Assembly (NCBI RefSeq): GCF_036013955.1
Contig: NZ_CP107903.1
Location: 2,790,001 to 2,854,000 of the forward strand
DNA: 64,000 bases
DNA from: Streptomyces sp. NBC_00459
GTDB taxonomy: Bacteria > Actinomycetota > Actinomycetes > Streptomycetales > Streptomycetaceae
Reading direction: 5' to 3'
Shown here: positions 1 to 9,045 of the stretch, in pieces
How positions within the stretch are numbered: the stretch's first letter is position 1
Layout of the letters: each line of letters opens with the position of its first letter
The notes under the pieces: model-generated
What the model was told of the DNA's origin: nothing
Databases searched by the model: none
What the model saw: the letters and a program-made list of their open reading frames with translations, nothing else
Translations under genes and position numbers: made by a program

Positions 1-96
1 CGAGACGCCGGGCGGGTAAGCAAGTTGGGGCACTGCCGACATGACGCTCGTACCTCCCTGGATGCCGTTCGTAGACGACTGGTGAATGCGGAGGTC

Positions 97-114
97 ATTG
101 TGAGCGCTAACAAT
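97..114. promoter_or_regulatory. LacI-family-type operator (near-perfect palindrome)
   Basis: The 18-mer ATTGTGAGCGCTAACAAT is palindromic except at one pair (positions 102/109). It has the AGCGCT centre and TTGT/ACAA arms typical of LacI/GalR-family operators. It lies about 240 bp ahead of the first gene of the sugar operon. It could control that operon or a divergent gene outside the window. No LacI gene is visible in the window. Confidence 0.55.
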
Positions 115-257
115 CGACGGCGGTCAAGAGGGCTGCGCCAGGGAGGTCGTCACGGTTGGATAACGCGGCAGTCGGCGGGCAGGAGGGCTCCCGGTGCGGC
201 AATGTGGGAACGGATGGCGGCGGTCCAAAACGCGGCAAGGGTTGTTCGTTCGACCCA

Positions 258-295
258 TTGACACTCCGCCCGAAGCATCCTTACTGTCGCGACAG
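258..295 (+). promoter_or_regulatory. Candidate promoter of the sugar-acid operon, with a palindrome over the -10/start region
   Basis: A perfect TTGACA lies at 258-263. Seventeen bases on is a weak -10 (TTACTG, 281-286). A perfect 12-bp palindrome, CTGTCGCGACAG, covers 284-295, where the transcription start would fall, so a repressor bound there would block initiation. The rest of positions 1-350 holds no convincing gene. Confidence 0.4.
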
Positions 296-312
296 CATTT
301 CGAACAAGTGAC

Positions 313-324
313 GAAATCTCGAAC
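313..324 (-). promoter_or_regulatory. Possible IclR box in the sugar operon leader
   Basis: On the minus strand this reads GTTCGAGATTTC. The identical 12-mer occurs at 38882-38893 upstream of the iclR-type gene in this window. A related TTCGAA element sits at 299-304. The placement just before the ribosome binding site suits repression. Assignment to that particular IclR protein is inference. Confidence 0.4.
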
Positions 325-350
325 AGGCCACACAGGACTTAGGGAGTACC

Positions 351-1508
351 GTGCGCATCACGGGAATCAGCACGCACGTGGTCGGGACGCCGTGGCGGAA
401 CCTGACCTACGTCCAGGTGCACACCGACGAGGGACTCACCGGCGTCGGCGAGACCCGCATGCTGGGCCACACCGACGCGCTGCTCGGCTATCTGCACGAG
501 GCGAAGACCAACCACATTCTCGGCTCCGACCCGTTCGCTGTCGAGGACCTGGTCAAGCGCATGAAGTACGGCGACTACGGGCGCGCCGGCGAGATCGTGA
601 TGTCCGGCATCGCCGTGATCGAGATGGCGTGCTGGGACATCAAGGGCAAGGCCCTCGGCGTGCCGGTGTGGCAGCTGCTCGGCGGCAAGGTCACCGACAA
701 GGTCAAGGCGTACGCCAACGGCTGGTACACCACCGAGCGCACGCCGGAGGCCTACCACAAGGCGGCGCAGGGCGTCATGGAGCGCGGTTACAAGGCGCTC
801 AAGATCGACCCCTTCGGGACCGGCCACTTCGAGCTGGACCACGAGCAGAGCATGTACGCCGTCTCTCTGATCGAGGCCGTGCGGGACGCCATCGGGCCGG
901 ACGCCGAGCTGATGCTGGAGATGCACGGCCGCTTCTCCCCCGCCACCGCCATCCGCCTCGCCAAGGACCTGGCGCCCTTCAAGCCCGCGTGGCTGGAGGA
1001 GCCCTGCCCGCCGGAGAACCTGAAGGCACTGGAGAAGGTCGCCGCCAAGGTCGACATCCCGGTGGCCACGGGTGAGCGCATCCACGACCGGATCGAGTTC
1101 CGGGAGCTCTTCGAGAGCCAGGCCGTGGACATCATCCAGCCCGACGTCGGTCACATCGGCGGCATCTGGGAGACCCGCAAGCTGGCCGCGACCGCCGAGA
1201 CGCACTACGTGCTGGTCGCGCCGCACAACGTGGGCGGGCCCGTGCTGACCGCGGCCTCCCTCCAGGTCGGGTTCACCTCCCCGAACTTCAAGATCCTCGA
1301 GCACTTCAACGACTTCGCGGACGCGGACATCAAGAAGGTCGTCTCGGGCGCCCCGGAGGTCGTGGACGGCTACTTCCACCTCTCCGACAAGCCCGGCCTC
1401 GGTGTCGAGCTGGACGTGGACGCGGCGGCGGAGTTCCCGCAGCAGCAGGCCCGCTTCGACCTGTGGGCCGAGGGCTGGGAGCAGCGCAAGCCCAAGGGGA
1501 CCGAGTGA
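351..1508 (+). CDS. Mandelate racemase/muconate lactonizing (enolase superfamily) acid-sugar dehydratase
   Basis: A 385-residue cytoplasmic enzyme that probably dehydrates an aldonic acid to a 2-keto-3-deoxy acid. The enolase-superfamily layout is complete: capping domain about 1-120, then a TIM barrel. It has K151 in LKIDP, metal ligands near E190 (LEMHGR, with H192), E216 (LEEP) and E242 (TGERIH), the D265/H268 strand (QPDVGH) and H292 (APHN). The MHGR motif and the Asp-His arrangement resemble galactonate/mannonate-type dehydratases, but the substrate cannot be read from the sequence. The GTG start has an AGGGAG ribosome site 5 bp upstream. The stop overlaps the next gene's start, so it is the first gene of an operon with a dehydrogenase and a ChvE-type sugar importer. 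Confidence 0.85.
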   Translation: MRITGISTHVVGTPWRNLTYVQVHTDEGLTGVGETRMLGHTDALLGYLHEAKTNHILGSDPFAVEDLVKRMKYGDYGRAGEIVMSGIAVIEMACWDIKGKALGVPVWQLLGGKVTDKVKAYANGWYTTERTPEAYHKAAQGVMERGYKALKIDPFGTGHFELDHEQSMYAVSLIEAVRDAIGPDAELMLEMHGRFSPATAIRLAKDLAPFKPAWLEEPCPPENLKALEKVAAKVDIPVATGERIHDRIEFRELFESQAVDIIQPDVGHIGGIWETRKLAATAETHYVLVAPHNVGGPVLTAASLQVGFTSPNFKILEHFNDFADADIKKVVSGAPEVVDGYFHLSDKPGLGVELDVDAAAEFPQQQARFDLWAEGWEQRKPKGTE

Positions 1509-2509
1509 GCAGCGCGGTAGTGATCGAGGCTCCGGGCGAGCACCGTCTGGTGCCGCACGAGCCTCGTCAGCCGGAGGCCGGCGAGGCCCTCGTCCGGGTC
1601 CACGCCGCCGGCATCTGCGGCAGCGACCGGGAGGTCTACCAGGGCAACCGGCCCGAGGGATACGTCCGTTACCCCCTCACGCCGGGCCACGAGTGGTCCG
1701 GGACGGTGACCGCGGTCGGTACCGGGGTTCCTTCAACTCTCGTAGGCCGCAAGGTCGTTGGCGAGGGCTTCCGCAACTGCCAGGTGTGCGACCGCTGTCA
1801 CGCGGGCGAGACCACGCTGTGCTCGGCGGGATACGAGGAGACCGGGTTCACCGAGCCCGGCGCGATGGCCACCACGCTGACGCTGCCCGCCCGTCTGCTG
1901 CACGTTCTGCCGGACGACGCGGATCTCACGGCGGCGGCGCTGCTGGAGCCGGCCGCGTGCATCGCGGCCGCCGCGCTCAAGGCGAACGCCGTTCCGGGTG
2001 AGCGGGTCGCCGTGGTGGGCACCGGAACACTCGGGATGTTCGCCGTTCAGTTCCTGAAGGCGGGCTCGCCGTCCGAGCTGCTCGTCGTGGGAACGCGTCC
2101 GGACCGGGCGGAGCTGTCGAAGAAGTTCGGCGCCACCGACTTCCGTACCAAGGACCAGGAACTGCCCGACGACTTCGACGTCGTCATCGAGACCGCCGGG
2201 TCGGCGGACGCGGCGGTCACCGCCGCCGCCCTGCTGCGGCGCGGCGGCCGGCTGGTCCTGACGGGCATCCCGGCGGCGGGTGCGGACGGGCTGGACCCGA
2301 CGGATCTCGTCGTACGGCAGCTGGAGGTGCACACCGTGTTCGGTGCGGCGCCCGATGCCTGGGCGCACACGGTGCGGGTCTTCGGGGCCGGGCTCCTCGA
2401 CCCGCTGCCGCTCGTCACGCACGAGCTGCCGTTGGAGGAGTTTCCCCAGGCCATCGAGTTGGTGGGATCCGGTGATCCGAAGGTCGGGAAGGTCCTGCTG
2501 CGGCCATGA
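1505..2509 (+). CDS. Zinc-binding medium-chain alcohol/sugar dehydrogenase
   Basis: A 334-residue MDR dehydrogenase, likely NAD(P)-dependent oxidation of a sugar or polyol hydroxyl. The catalytic zinc signature is present (HAAGICGSDREV, then GHEWSG), with structural-zinc-type cysteines in CQVCDRCHAGETTLC. A Rossmann glycine motif (VVGTGTLGMFAV) lies near residue 165. The GTG start at 1505 overlaps the preceding stop (GTGA), so the two are translationally coupled; a longer ATG reading from 1463 would run 45 bp into the dehydratase and is not needed. Together with the dehydratase and the downstream transporter it fits an oxidative sugar route (sugar to lactone/acid to keto-deoxy acid). The substrate is unknown. 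Confidence 0.85.
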   Translation: MSSAVVIEAPGEHRLVPHEPRQPEAGEALVRVHAAGICGSDREVYQGNRPEGYVRYPLTPGHEWSGTVTAVGTGVPSTLVGRKVVGEGFRNCQVCDRCHAGETTLCSAGYEETGFTEPGAMATTLTLPARLLHVLPDDADLTAAALLEPAACIAAAALKANAVPGERVAVVGTGTLGMFAVQFLKAGSPSELLVVGTRPDRAELSKKFGATDFRTKDQELPDDFDVVIETAGSADAAVTAAALLRRGGRLVLTGIPAAGADGLDPTDLVVRQLEVHTVFGAAPDAWAHTVRVFGAGLLDPLPLVTHELPLEEFPQAIELVGSGDPKVGKVLLRP

Positions 2510-2666
2510 CACACCCCTGAGCCGTACGCCGGTACGGGGTACCTGACGACTCCGTACCGGCGTACATCCAAAGCCTTGCGCACCCAGAGCCGCGAACCTT
2601 GTCCGAAATACCGAACCTGCCGGACCTCGCGAACCCGCCGGACCTGCCGATCCTGAAGGACAGATT

Positions 2667-3635
2667 GTGACCGACACCACCGCCTCCGCAGCCCGCCGCC
2701 CCGGAGAGCAGGCGCTCGCCGCGCTCGGCCTGGCCGCGCCCGCCCTCGACCCCGCCGACGCCTCTCCGCACACCTTCCCCGGTGGCGGTCGCTGGCGTAC
2801 CGAGGTTCCCTCCGTGGAGGGGCCCGAGGCACTCGGTGTGGTCCTCAAGGAGTCCTCGCGGCTCGATGTGCCGATCCACCGGGTCAGCCAGGGCAGCGGT
2901 ATCTGGATGCTGACCGACGCCGAGATCACCGAGATGGTGGAGGCGACGGCCGAACGCGACATCGAGCTCTGCCTGTTCACCGGCCCTCGCGGCACCTGGG
3001 ACATCGGCGGCTCCACCCGTACCGACTCCAAGGGCGGCGGACTGCGCGCCCGCGGTCACGACGCGGTCGCCGGGTGCGTCGAGGACGCCGTCCGGGCAAC
3101 GGAGTTGGGCGTCCAGTGCCTGCTCGTCGCCGACGAGGGCGTGCTGTGGACGCTGCACCGGGCGCGGCTCGCCGGGATCATCCCGGCCGAGACGACGCTG
3201 AAGGTGTCGGCGCTGATCGGGCCGGTGAACCCGGCCGCGTACGCCGTGTACGAGAACCTCGGCGGCGACTCGATCAACGTGCCGAGCGACCTGACGCTCG
3301 ATCACCTCACCGAGATCCGGCGGGTTTCCGCCGCCCCCATGGACATGTACATCGAGGCCCCCGACGATCTCGGCGGCTACATCCGGATGTACGAGGTCGC
3401 CGAGCTGATCCGGCGCGGCGCACCGCTCTACCTGAAGTTCGGCCTGTCGAAGGCTCCCGGGATCTACCCCTACGGGAACCACCTGCGGGACCTGGCCCTG
3501 AACACGGCCAAGGAGCGGGTGCGGCGCGGCCGGCTCGCCCTGGACCTGCTCGCGCGACACGGGGCGGACGGCGACATGGCGCCGCTCGGCTCGCGACTGC
3601 CGGGCGATCTCAAGCGGTTCGAAACGCCTGCATAA
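2667..3635 (+). CDS. Peptidase-U32-like TIM-barrel protein of unknown reaction
   Basis: A 322-residue cytoplasmic protein with no signal peptide. The middle (about 95-260) has alternating strand/helix segments such as CLLVADEGVL, LKVSALIGPVNP and DMYIEAPDDLGGY, reminiscent of U32-type barrels. I see no diagnostic catalytic motif, so the family call is tentative. The GTG start is preceded by GAAGGA. It sits 157 bp after the dehydrogenase and 144 bp before the substrate-binding protein, all on one strand, so it probably belongs to the same catabolic unit and may act on the sugar-derived intermediate. The upstream gap (2575-2655) is a low-complexity run of repeated CCGAACCTGCCGGACCT-like units. 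Aldolase or isomerase activity is equally possible. Confidence 0.6.
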   Translation: MTDTTASAARRPGEQALAALGLAAPALDPADASPHTFPGGGRWRTEVPSVEGPEALGVVLKESSRLDVPIHRVSQGSGIWMLTDAEITEMVEATAERDIELCLFTGPRGTWDIGGSTRTDSKGGGLRARGHDAVAGCVEDAVRATELGVQCLLVADEGVLWTLHRARLAGIIPAETTLKVSALIGPVNPAAYAVYENLGGDSINVPSDLTLDHLTEIRRVSAAPMDMYIEAPDDLGGYIRMYEVAELIRRGAPLYLKFGLSKAPGIYPYGNHLRDLALNTAKERVRRGRLALDLLARHGADGDMAPLGSRLPGDLKRFETPA

Positions 3636-3779
3636 CGTTACGGACAACTCCCCTTCACAAAACCCGACGCAGTCGAACAGACTCCGACACGACTCCCTCG
3701 GGATCCTCTCGCACCCCCCGACAGGGCGCCCTCGAACCGCCAGACCGCTCCTGGCCTCACGACATCAAGGATGATGATC

Positions 3780-4892
3780 ATGCGTACTCGCAGAGCCGCA
3801 CTCTCCGCCATAGCCACCTCGGCCGTCCTCGCCCTCACCCTCTCCGCCTGCGGTCAGGACAGTGAGGGTGGCAGCGAAACGAGCGGGGACAGCGCCAAGG
3901 GCGGCACCATCGGCATCGCGATGCCGACCAAGTCCTCGGAGCGCTGGATCGCCGACGGCGCCAACGTGGAGAAGGACCTGCAGTCGAAGGGCTACAAGAC
4001 CACGCTGGTCTACGGCGAGGACGACCCCGACCAGCAGGTGTCGCAGATCGAGAACCTGATCACGCAGGGTGTGAAGGCACTGATCATCGCGGCCATCGAC
4101 AACAAGTCGCTGAACAACGTGCTTCAGCAGGCCGCCGACGCCAAGATCCCGGTCATCTCCTACGACCGTCTGATCCTCGGCACGAAGAACGTCGACTACT
4201 ACGCGTCCTTCGACAACGAGAAGGTCGGCGAGCTCCAGGGCAACTACATCCTGGAGAAGCTCGGCCTCGCGGACGGCTCGAAGAAGGGCCCGTTCAACAT
4301 CGAGCTCTTCGCCGGCTCCAACGACGACAACAACACGAAGTACTTCTTCGGCGGCGCGATGAAGGTCCTGCAGCCGTACATCGACAAGAAGCAGCTCGTC
4401 GTCAGGTCCGGCCAGACCGCGCTGACCCAGGTCACCACGCTCCGCTGGGACGGCGGCACCGCCCAGAAGCGCATGGACGACATCCTGACCGCGGCCTACA
4501 AGACCGAGCGGGTCGACGCGGTGCTCTCGCCGTACGACGGCATCTCCATCGGCATCCTGTCCTCGCTGAAGTCGGACGACTACGGCTCCAAGAACAAGCC
4601 GCTGCCGATCGTCACCGGCCAGGACGCCGAGGTCGCCTCGGTGAAGTCGATCATCGCCGACGAGCAGTCGATGACCGTCTACAAGGACACCCGCGAACTC
4701 GCCAAGGTGGCCTCGAACATGGTCGACTCCGCGCTCACGGGCAAGACCCCGGAGACCAACGACACCAAGACGTACGACAACGGTTCGAAGGTCGTTCCCG
4801 CGTACCTGCTGGTCCCGGTGAGCGTCGACAAGAGCAACTACCAGAAGGTCGTCGTCGACTCCGGTTACATCAAGGCCGGCGACCTCAAGTAA
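3780..4892 (+). CDS. chvE: Multiple-monosaccharide ABC transporter substrate-binding lipoprotein
   Basis: About 370 residues. The N-terminus has twin arginines (RTRRAALS), a hydrophobic stretch and the lipobox LTLSAC, so it is a membrane-anchored lipoprotein. The mature part is a periplasmic-binding-protein-1 fold close to ChvE/Xyl[14 protein letters not shown] at the start, ISYDRLI and [10 protein letters not shown] in the middle, then [20 protein letters not shown], and [13 protein letters not shown] near the C-terminal lobe. It captures an aldose for the MmsA/MmsB pair immediately downstream. ATGs at 3771, 3774 and 3780 are all possible. I prefer 3780 because AAGGA at 3767-3771 then lies 8 bp upstream. 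Confidence 0.88.
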   Translation: MRTRRAALSAIATSAVLALTLSACGQDSEGGSETSGDSAKGGTIGIAMPTKSSERWIADGANVEKDLQSKGYKTTLVYGEDDPDQQVSQIENLITQGVKALIIAAIDNKSLNNVLQQAADAKIPVISYDRLILGTKNVDYYASFDNEKVGELQGNYILEKLGLADGSKKGPFNIELFAGSNDDNNTKYFFGGAMKVLQPYIDKKQLVVRSGQTALTQVTTLRWDGGTAQKRMDDILTAAYKTERVDAVLSPYDGISIGILSSLKSDDYGSKNKPLPIVTGQDAEVASVKSIIADEQSMTVYKDTRELAKVASNMVDSALTGKTPETNDTKTYDNGSKVVPAYLLVPVSVDKSNYQKVVVDSGYIKAGDLK

Positions 4893-4924
4893 CACCCGCA
4901 CTCCAGAGATTGGCAGGCACGACC

Positions 4925-6475
4925 ATGGCGGGACCCGTCCTGGAAATGCGCTCGATCGTCAAGACCTTTCCCGGCGTCAAAGCGCTGTCGGACGTCACAC
5001 TGACCGTCCGTCAAGGCGAGGTCCACGCCATCTGCGGGGAGAACGGCGCCGGCAAGTCGACCTTGATGAAGGTCCTCTCCGGCGTCCACCCGCACGGAAC
5101 CTACGAGGGGGACATCCTCTTCGAGGGGGAGGTCGTCTCCTTCAAGGACATCAGGGCCAGTGAGCACCACGGCATCGTGATCATCCATCAGGAACTGGCC
5201 CTGGTGCCGTACATGTCCATCGCGGAGAACATCTTCCTCGGCAACGAGCAGGCCAGCGGTGGCGTCATCAGCTGGAACGAGACGCTGAAGCACGCGACCC
5301 GGCTGATGCGCCGGGTCGGCCTGGAGGACCATCCGCAGACGCGGGTGGCGGACATCGGGGTCGGCAAGCAGCAGCTCGTGGAGATCGCGAAGGCGTTGTC
5401 GAAGGAGGTGAAGCTGCTCGTCCTGGACGAGCCGACGGCCGCCCTGAACGACGAGGACAGCGGCAAACTCGTCGACCTGATCCTGGAGTTGAAGGAACAG
5501 GGCATCACCTCCATCATCATCTCCCACAAGCTCAACGAGATCCGGAAGGTCGCCGACTCGGTGACGATCCTCCGCGACGGCCGGACCATCGAGACCCTCG
5601 ATGTGAAGGCCCCGGAGACCACCGAGGAGCGGATCATCAACGGGATGATCGGCCGGGACCTCGACCACCGCTTCCCCGAGCGCACCCCGCACGACGCGGT
5701 GGCGGGCGAGGCACCTGCCCTGGAGATCCGCAACTGGACCGTCCATCACCCGATCGACCAGCAGCGCAAGGTGGTCGACGATGTGTCGATCAACGTGCGC
5801 CGCGGGGAGATCGTCGGTATCGCGGGCCTGATGGGCGCCGGCCGCACCGAACTCGCGATGAGCGTCTTCGGGCGGACGTACGGCCGGTACGCGGGCGGCA
5901 CGGTCCTCAAGGACGGCGCGGAGATCCGTACGAAGACCGTCCCGCAGGCGGTCGCGCACGGCATCGCGTACGTCACCGAGGACCGCAAGCACTACGGGCT
6001 CAACCTCGACGACACCGTCGGCCGCAACATCTCGCTCAGCGCGCTGGACAAGGTGTCCAAGCGGGGCGTCGTCGACAGCCACGAAGAGCGCAAGGTCGCC
6101 GAGGGCTTCCGCAAGTCCATGAACATCAAGGCACCCAACGTCTTCGAAGCGGTGGGCAGGCTGTCCGGCGGCAACCAGCAGAAGGTCGTCCTCAGCAAGT
6201 GGATCTTCACGGGTCCGGACGTGCTGATCATGGACGAACCGACGCGCGGTATCGACGTGGGCGCCAAGTTCGAGATCTACACGGTCATCGACAAGCTGGC
6301 CGCCGAGGGCAAGGCGGTCGTTTTCATCTCCTCCGAGCTGCCGGAACTGCTCGGAATGTGCGACCGCATCTACACCATGGCCGCAGGGCGGCTGACCGGT
6401 GAGTTCTCGCGGGCGGAAGCCTCGCAGGAATCGCTGATGCGTCAGATGACGAAGGACAAAGAGGTAATGCGATGA
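4925..6475 (+). CDS. mmsA: Multiple-monosaccharide ABC transporter ATPase (two nucleotide-binding domains)
   Basis: A 516-residue sugar-import ATPase with duplicated ABC domains. Domain 1 has Walker [10 protein letters not shown] (about 38-46), signature [13 protein letters not shown], Walker [12 protein letters not shown]. Domain 2 has the usual degenerate Walker A of this class ([10 protein letters not shown], about 303), signature [14 protein letters not shown] and Walker [13 protein letters not shown]. The layout and length match MmsA/XylG/GguA proteins. It energises MmsB and receives sugar from the ChvE protein. ATG 4925 is chosen; an in-frame TTG at 4910 adds five residues. It lies 32 bp after chvE and overlaps the permease start (ATGA). 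Confidence 0.92.
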   Translation: MAGPVLEMRSIVKTFPGVKALSDVTLTVRQGEVHAICGENGAGKSTLMKVLSGVHPHGTYEGDILFEGEVVSFKDIRASEHHGIVIIHQELALVPYMSIAENIFLGNEQASGGVISWNETLKHATRLMRRVGLEDHPQTRVADIGVGKQQLVEIAKALSKEVKLLVLDEPTAALNDEDSGKLVDLILELKEQGITSIIISHKLNEIRKVADSVTILRDGRTIETLDVKAPETTEERIINGMIGRDLDHRFPERTPHDAVAGEAPALEIRNWTVHHPIDQQRKVVDDVSINVRRGEIVGIAGLMGAGRTELAMSVFGRTYGRYAGGTVLKDGAEIRTKTVPQAVAHGIAYVTEDRKHYGLNLDDTVGRNISLSALDKVSKRGVVDSHEERKVAEGFRKSMNIKAPNVFEAVGRLSGGNQQKVVLSKWIFTGPDVLIMDEPTRGIDVGAKFEIYTVIDKLAAEGKAVVFISSELPELLGMCDRIYTMAAGRLTGEFSRAEASQESLMRQMTKDKEVMR

Positions 6476-7713
6476 GCACGGATGTGACCGCCAAGACGCC
6501 GGCCCCCGCGCCGGCGGGAAAGAGCGGAGCCGCCGCTGACGGCCTGCTGCGGCTGCTGTTCGACGGTATGCGCCGCAACATGCGTCAGTACGGCATGCTG
6601 ATCGCCCTCGGCGTGATCGTGGCCCTGTTCGCGGTGTGGACCGACGGCGACCTCCTGCTGCCGCGCAACGTCTCCAACCTGGTGCTGCAGAACAGCTACA
6701 TCCTGATCCTGGCGATCGGCATGATGATCGTCATCATCGCGGGTCACATCGACCTGTCGGTCGGCTCGATCACCGCCTTCATCGGGGGTGTGGCAGCGGT
6801 ACTGATGGTCAGGAACGACATTCCCTGGCCGCTCGCGGTGCTGCTGTGCCTGGCCATGGGTGCCGCCGCGGGCGCGGCACAAGGGTTCCTGATCGCCTAC
6901 GCCGGCATGCCGTCCTTCATCGTGACCCTGGCCGGCATGCTGATCTTCCGCGGTCTGACCGAGGTCTTCCTGGAGGGCCAGACGCTCGGCCCGTTCCCGG
7001 AGGGCCTGCAGAAGACCGCCAACGGCTTCCTGCCCGAGATCGGCCCCGACACCAACTACCACAACCTCACGCTGCTGCTCGGCTTCGCACTGTGCGGCTT
7101 CGTGATCCTCCAGGAGGTACGCGACCGCAAGCGGCAGTCGGAGTACTCGCTGGAGGTGCTGCCGGCCAAGCTCTTCGCGGTGAAGCTGGCGGCGCTCAGC
7201 GCGGCCGTCCTGACCTTCACGATGCTCCTGGCCAGCTACAAGGGTGCCCCGGTCGTCCTCCTCATCCTGGGCGTGCTGCTGGTCGGCTTCGGCTACGTCA
7301 TGCGCAACGGTGTCATCGGCCGCCACGTCTACGCCATCGGCGGCAACCTCCCGGCGGCCAAGCTGTCGGGCGTGAAGGACAAGAAGGTCACCTTCCTGGT
7401 CTTCGTGAACATGGGCATGCTCGCCGCGCTGGCGGGTCTGGTCTTCGCGGCCCGCTTCAACGCGGCCTCGCCGAAGGCCGGCCTGAACTTCGAACTGGAG
7501 GCGATCGCCGCCTCGTTCATCGGCGGCGCCTCGATGAGCGGCGGTGTGGGCACCGTTCTCGGCGCGATCATCGGTGGTCTGGTCCTGGGTGTCCTGAACA
7601 ACGGTATGAACCTCGTCGGCGTCGGCACCGACTGGCAGCAGGTCATCAAGGGCCTGGTACTGCTGGCGGCGGTCGGGTTCGACGTGTGGAACAAGCGCAA
7701 GGTCGGTTCGTAG
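6472..7713 (+). CDS. mmsB: Multiple-monosaccharide ABC transporter permease
   Basis: A 413-residue polytopic membrane protein with about ten or more hydrophobic segments starting at residue 38. Family hallmarks include the [20 protein letters not shown] block (about 80-100), the [12 protein letters not shown] loop, and the [20 protein letters not shown] block near 345-365 characteristic of sugar permeases of the XylH/RbsC/MmsB class. The extra length over RbsC is typical of MmsB. It starts by ATGA overlap with mmsA, showing tight coupling. A strong hairpin terminator follows 15 bp after its stop, so the import operon can end here, with the epimerase read separately or by readthrough. Confidence 0.9.
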   Translation: MSTDVTAKTPAPAPAGKSGAAADGLLRLLFDGMRRNMRQYGMLIALGVIVALFAVWTDGDLLLPRNVSNLVLQNSYILILAIGMMIVIIAGHIDLSVGSITAFIGGVAAVLMVRNDIPWPLAVLLCLAMGAAAGAAQGFLIAYAGMPSFIVTLAGMLIFRGLTEVFLEGQTLGPFPEGLQKTANGFLPEIGPDTNYHNLTLLLGFALCGFVILQEVRDRKRQSEYSLEVLPAKLFAVKLAALSAAVLTFTMLLASYKGAPVVLLILGVLLVGFGYVMRNGVIGRHVYAIGGNLPAAKLSGVKDKKVTFLVFVNMGMLAALAGLVFAARFNAASPKAGLNFELEAIAASFIGGASMSGGVGTVLGAIIGGLVLGVLNNGMNLVGVGTDWQQVIKGLVLLAAVGFDVWNKRKVGS

Positions 7714-7727
7714 GTACGGCTTGTCGG

Positions 7728-7757
7728 GGGTCCCGCGGACTACTGTCCGCGGGACCC
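7728..7757 (+). terminator. Rho-independent terminator after mmsB
   Basis: A perfect 13-bp stem, GGGTCCCGCGGAC (7728-7740), pairs with 7745-7757 around a 4-nt loop (TACT). It is followed by TTCGGCTTTT. It separates the transporter from the epimerase. Confidence 0.85.
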
Positions 7758-7792
7758 TTCGGCTTTTGTCCGTTGTCATGGGAGGCAGGGTT

Positions 7793-8857
7793 ATGGGAGG
7801 CAGGAACCCCGTGAAGGAACTCTTCGGCAAACTCGCCGACGGTACGGAGATCCACCGCTGGTCGCTGGAGAACGGCGGCACCCGTCTGAAGGTCCTGTCG
7901 TACGGCGGGATCGTGCAGTCCCTGGAGATCCCGGACGGCGAGGGCCGGTACGCCAACGTCTCCCTGGGCTTCGACACCGTCGAGGACTACGTCGCCGCCA
8001 GCCCCTACTTCGGCGCCCTGATCGGCCGGTACGGCAACCGCATCGGCAAGGGCCGGTTCACGCTGGACGGCACGTCGTACCAACTGTCCGTCAACGACGG
8101 GGAGAACAGCCTGCACGGCGGCAGCGCGGGCTTCGACAAGTCCGTCTGGGACGTCGAGCCGTTCACACGGGGTTCGGACGTCGGTCTGGTCCTCCGGCAC
8201 ACCAGCGCCGACGGCGAGATGGGCTTCCCCGGCACACTGAGCACGAAGGTCACCTACACCCTCACCGAGCACGGCGACTGGCGCATCGACTACGAGGCGA
8301 CCACCGACAAGGTCACCGTCGTCAACCTCACCAGTCACGTCTACTGGAACCTCGCCGGCGAGAGCGGCGGCTCGATCAGCGGCCATGAACTGGAGATCTC
8401 CGCCGCCCGCTACACCCCCGTCGACTCCGGTCTCATCCCCGCCGGTGAGCCGGCCGAGGTCGCGGGTACCCCCTTCGACTTCCGGGCGGCCAAGACGATC
8501 GGCGCGGACCTTCGTGCCGCCCACCAACAGCTGCTGTACGCAAAGGGCTTCGACCACAACTGGGTGCTGGACAAGGGCGTCACGGCGGAGCCTGAGCACG
8601 TCGCCACCCTCAAGGACCCGTCGTCCGGCCGCACCCTGCGGATCGCGACCACCGAGCCCGGCCTCCAGTTCTACTCGGGCAACTTCCTCGACGGCACCCT
8701 CGTCGGGACCGGCGGTGCCGTCCACCGCCAGGGGGACGCGCTGTGCCTGGAGACCCAGCACCACCCGGACTCCCCGAACCGGCCGGACTTCCCGTCCACG
8801 GTGCTGCACCCGGGCGAGACCTACCGCACCACGACGATCCACTCGTTCGACGCGTAG
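7793..8857 (+). CDS. galM: Aldose 1-epimerase (mutarotase)
   Basis: About 354 residues, a cytoplasmic beta-sandwich enzyme that interconverts alpha and beta anomers of the imported sugar. Visible family motifs: GRYGNRIGKGRF, the catalytic-His region ENSLHGG, the second His in LTSHVYWNL, and the C-terminal LCLETQHHPDSPN with the catalytic Glu. Start choice is unusual: a 15-bp tandem repeat places ATGGGAGGCAGG twice (7778 and 7793), so each copy holds both an ATG and a ribosome site for the next start. ATG 7778, ATG 7793 and GTG 7811 are all plausible; the conserved domain begins just after 7811. It lies after the terminator but is functionally part of the sugar locus. Confidence 0.85.
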   Translation: MGGRNPVKELFGKLADGTEIHRWSLENGGTRLKVLSYGGIVQSLEIPDGEGRYANVSLGFDTVEDYVAASPYFGALIGRYGNRIGKGRFTLDGTSYQLSVNDGENSLHGGSAGFDKSVWDVEPFTRGSDVGLVLRHTSADGEMGFPGTLSTKVTYTLTEHGDWRIDYEATTDKVTVVNLTSHVYWNLAGESGGSISGHELEISAARYTPVDSGLIPAGEPAEVAGTPFDFRAAKTIGADLRAAHQQLLYAKGFDHNWVLDKGVTAEPEHVATLKDPSSGRTLRIATTEPGLQFYSGNFLDGTLVGTGGAVHRQGDALCLETQHHPDSPNRPDFPSTVLHPGETYRTTTIHSFDA

Positions 8858-8881
8858 CCGGTGTTACCGAGGGTCACATTA

Positions 8882-8910
8882 TTGACCGGTTTCACAGGAG
8901 CTTCACAATT
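8882..8910 (+). promoter_or_regulatory. Candidate promoter of the aminotransferase gene
   Basis: TTGACC (8882-8887) is followed 17 bp later by ACAATT (8905-8910), in an unusually AT-rich patch between the epimerase and the aminotransferase. Spacing suits a sigma-70-like (HrdB) promoter. Confidence 0.4.
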
Positions 8911-9045
8911 TTCTTTCGAAACCACAGCGGTTGAACAGCGACCCACAGCCATCCGTATTCAGGAGCGGCCCGTGCTCCCCCGCGCGGGCCACCCAGAGCC
9001 GGAGGACCCGTCCTCCCCAACGGGTCCGCCACATACGGAGGTTCC

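Noticed and set aside
25..261. Small + strand open frame before the first operon
   Set aside because: Arg-rich, no ribosome site, and it covers the LacI-type operator and promoter region.
2575..2655. Repeated CCGAACCTGCCGGACCT-like units considered as a CRISPR-like array
   Set aside because: Units are short, imperfect and contiguous, without regular spacers; it looks like a low-complexity leader.
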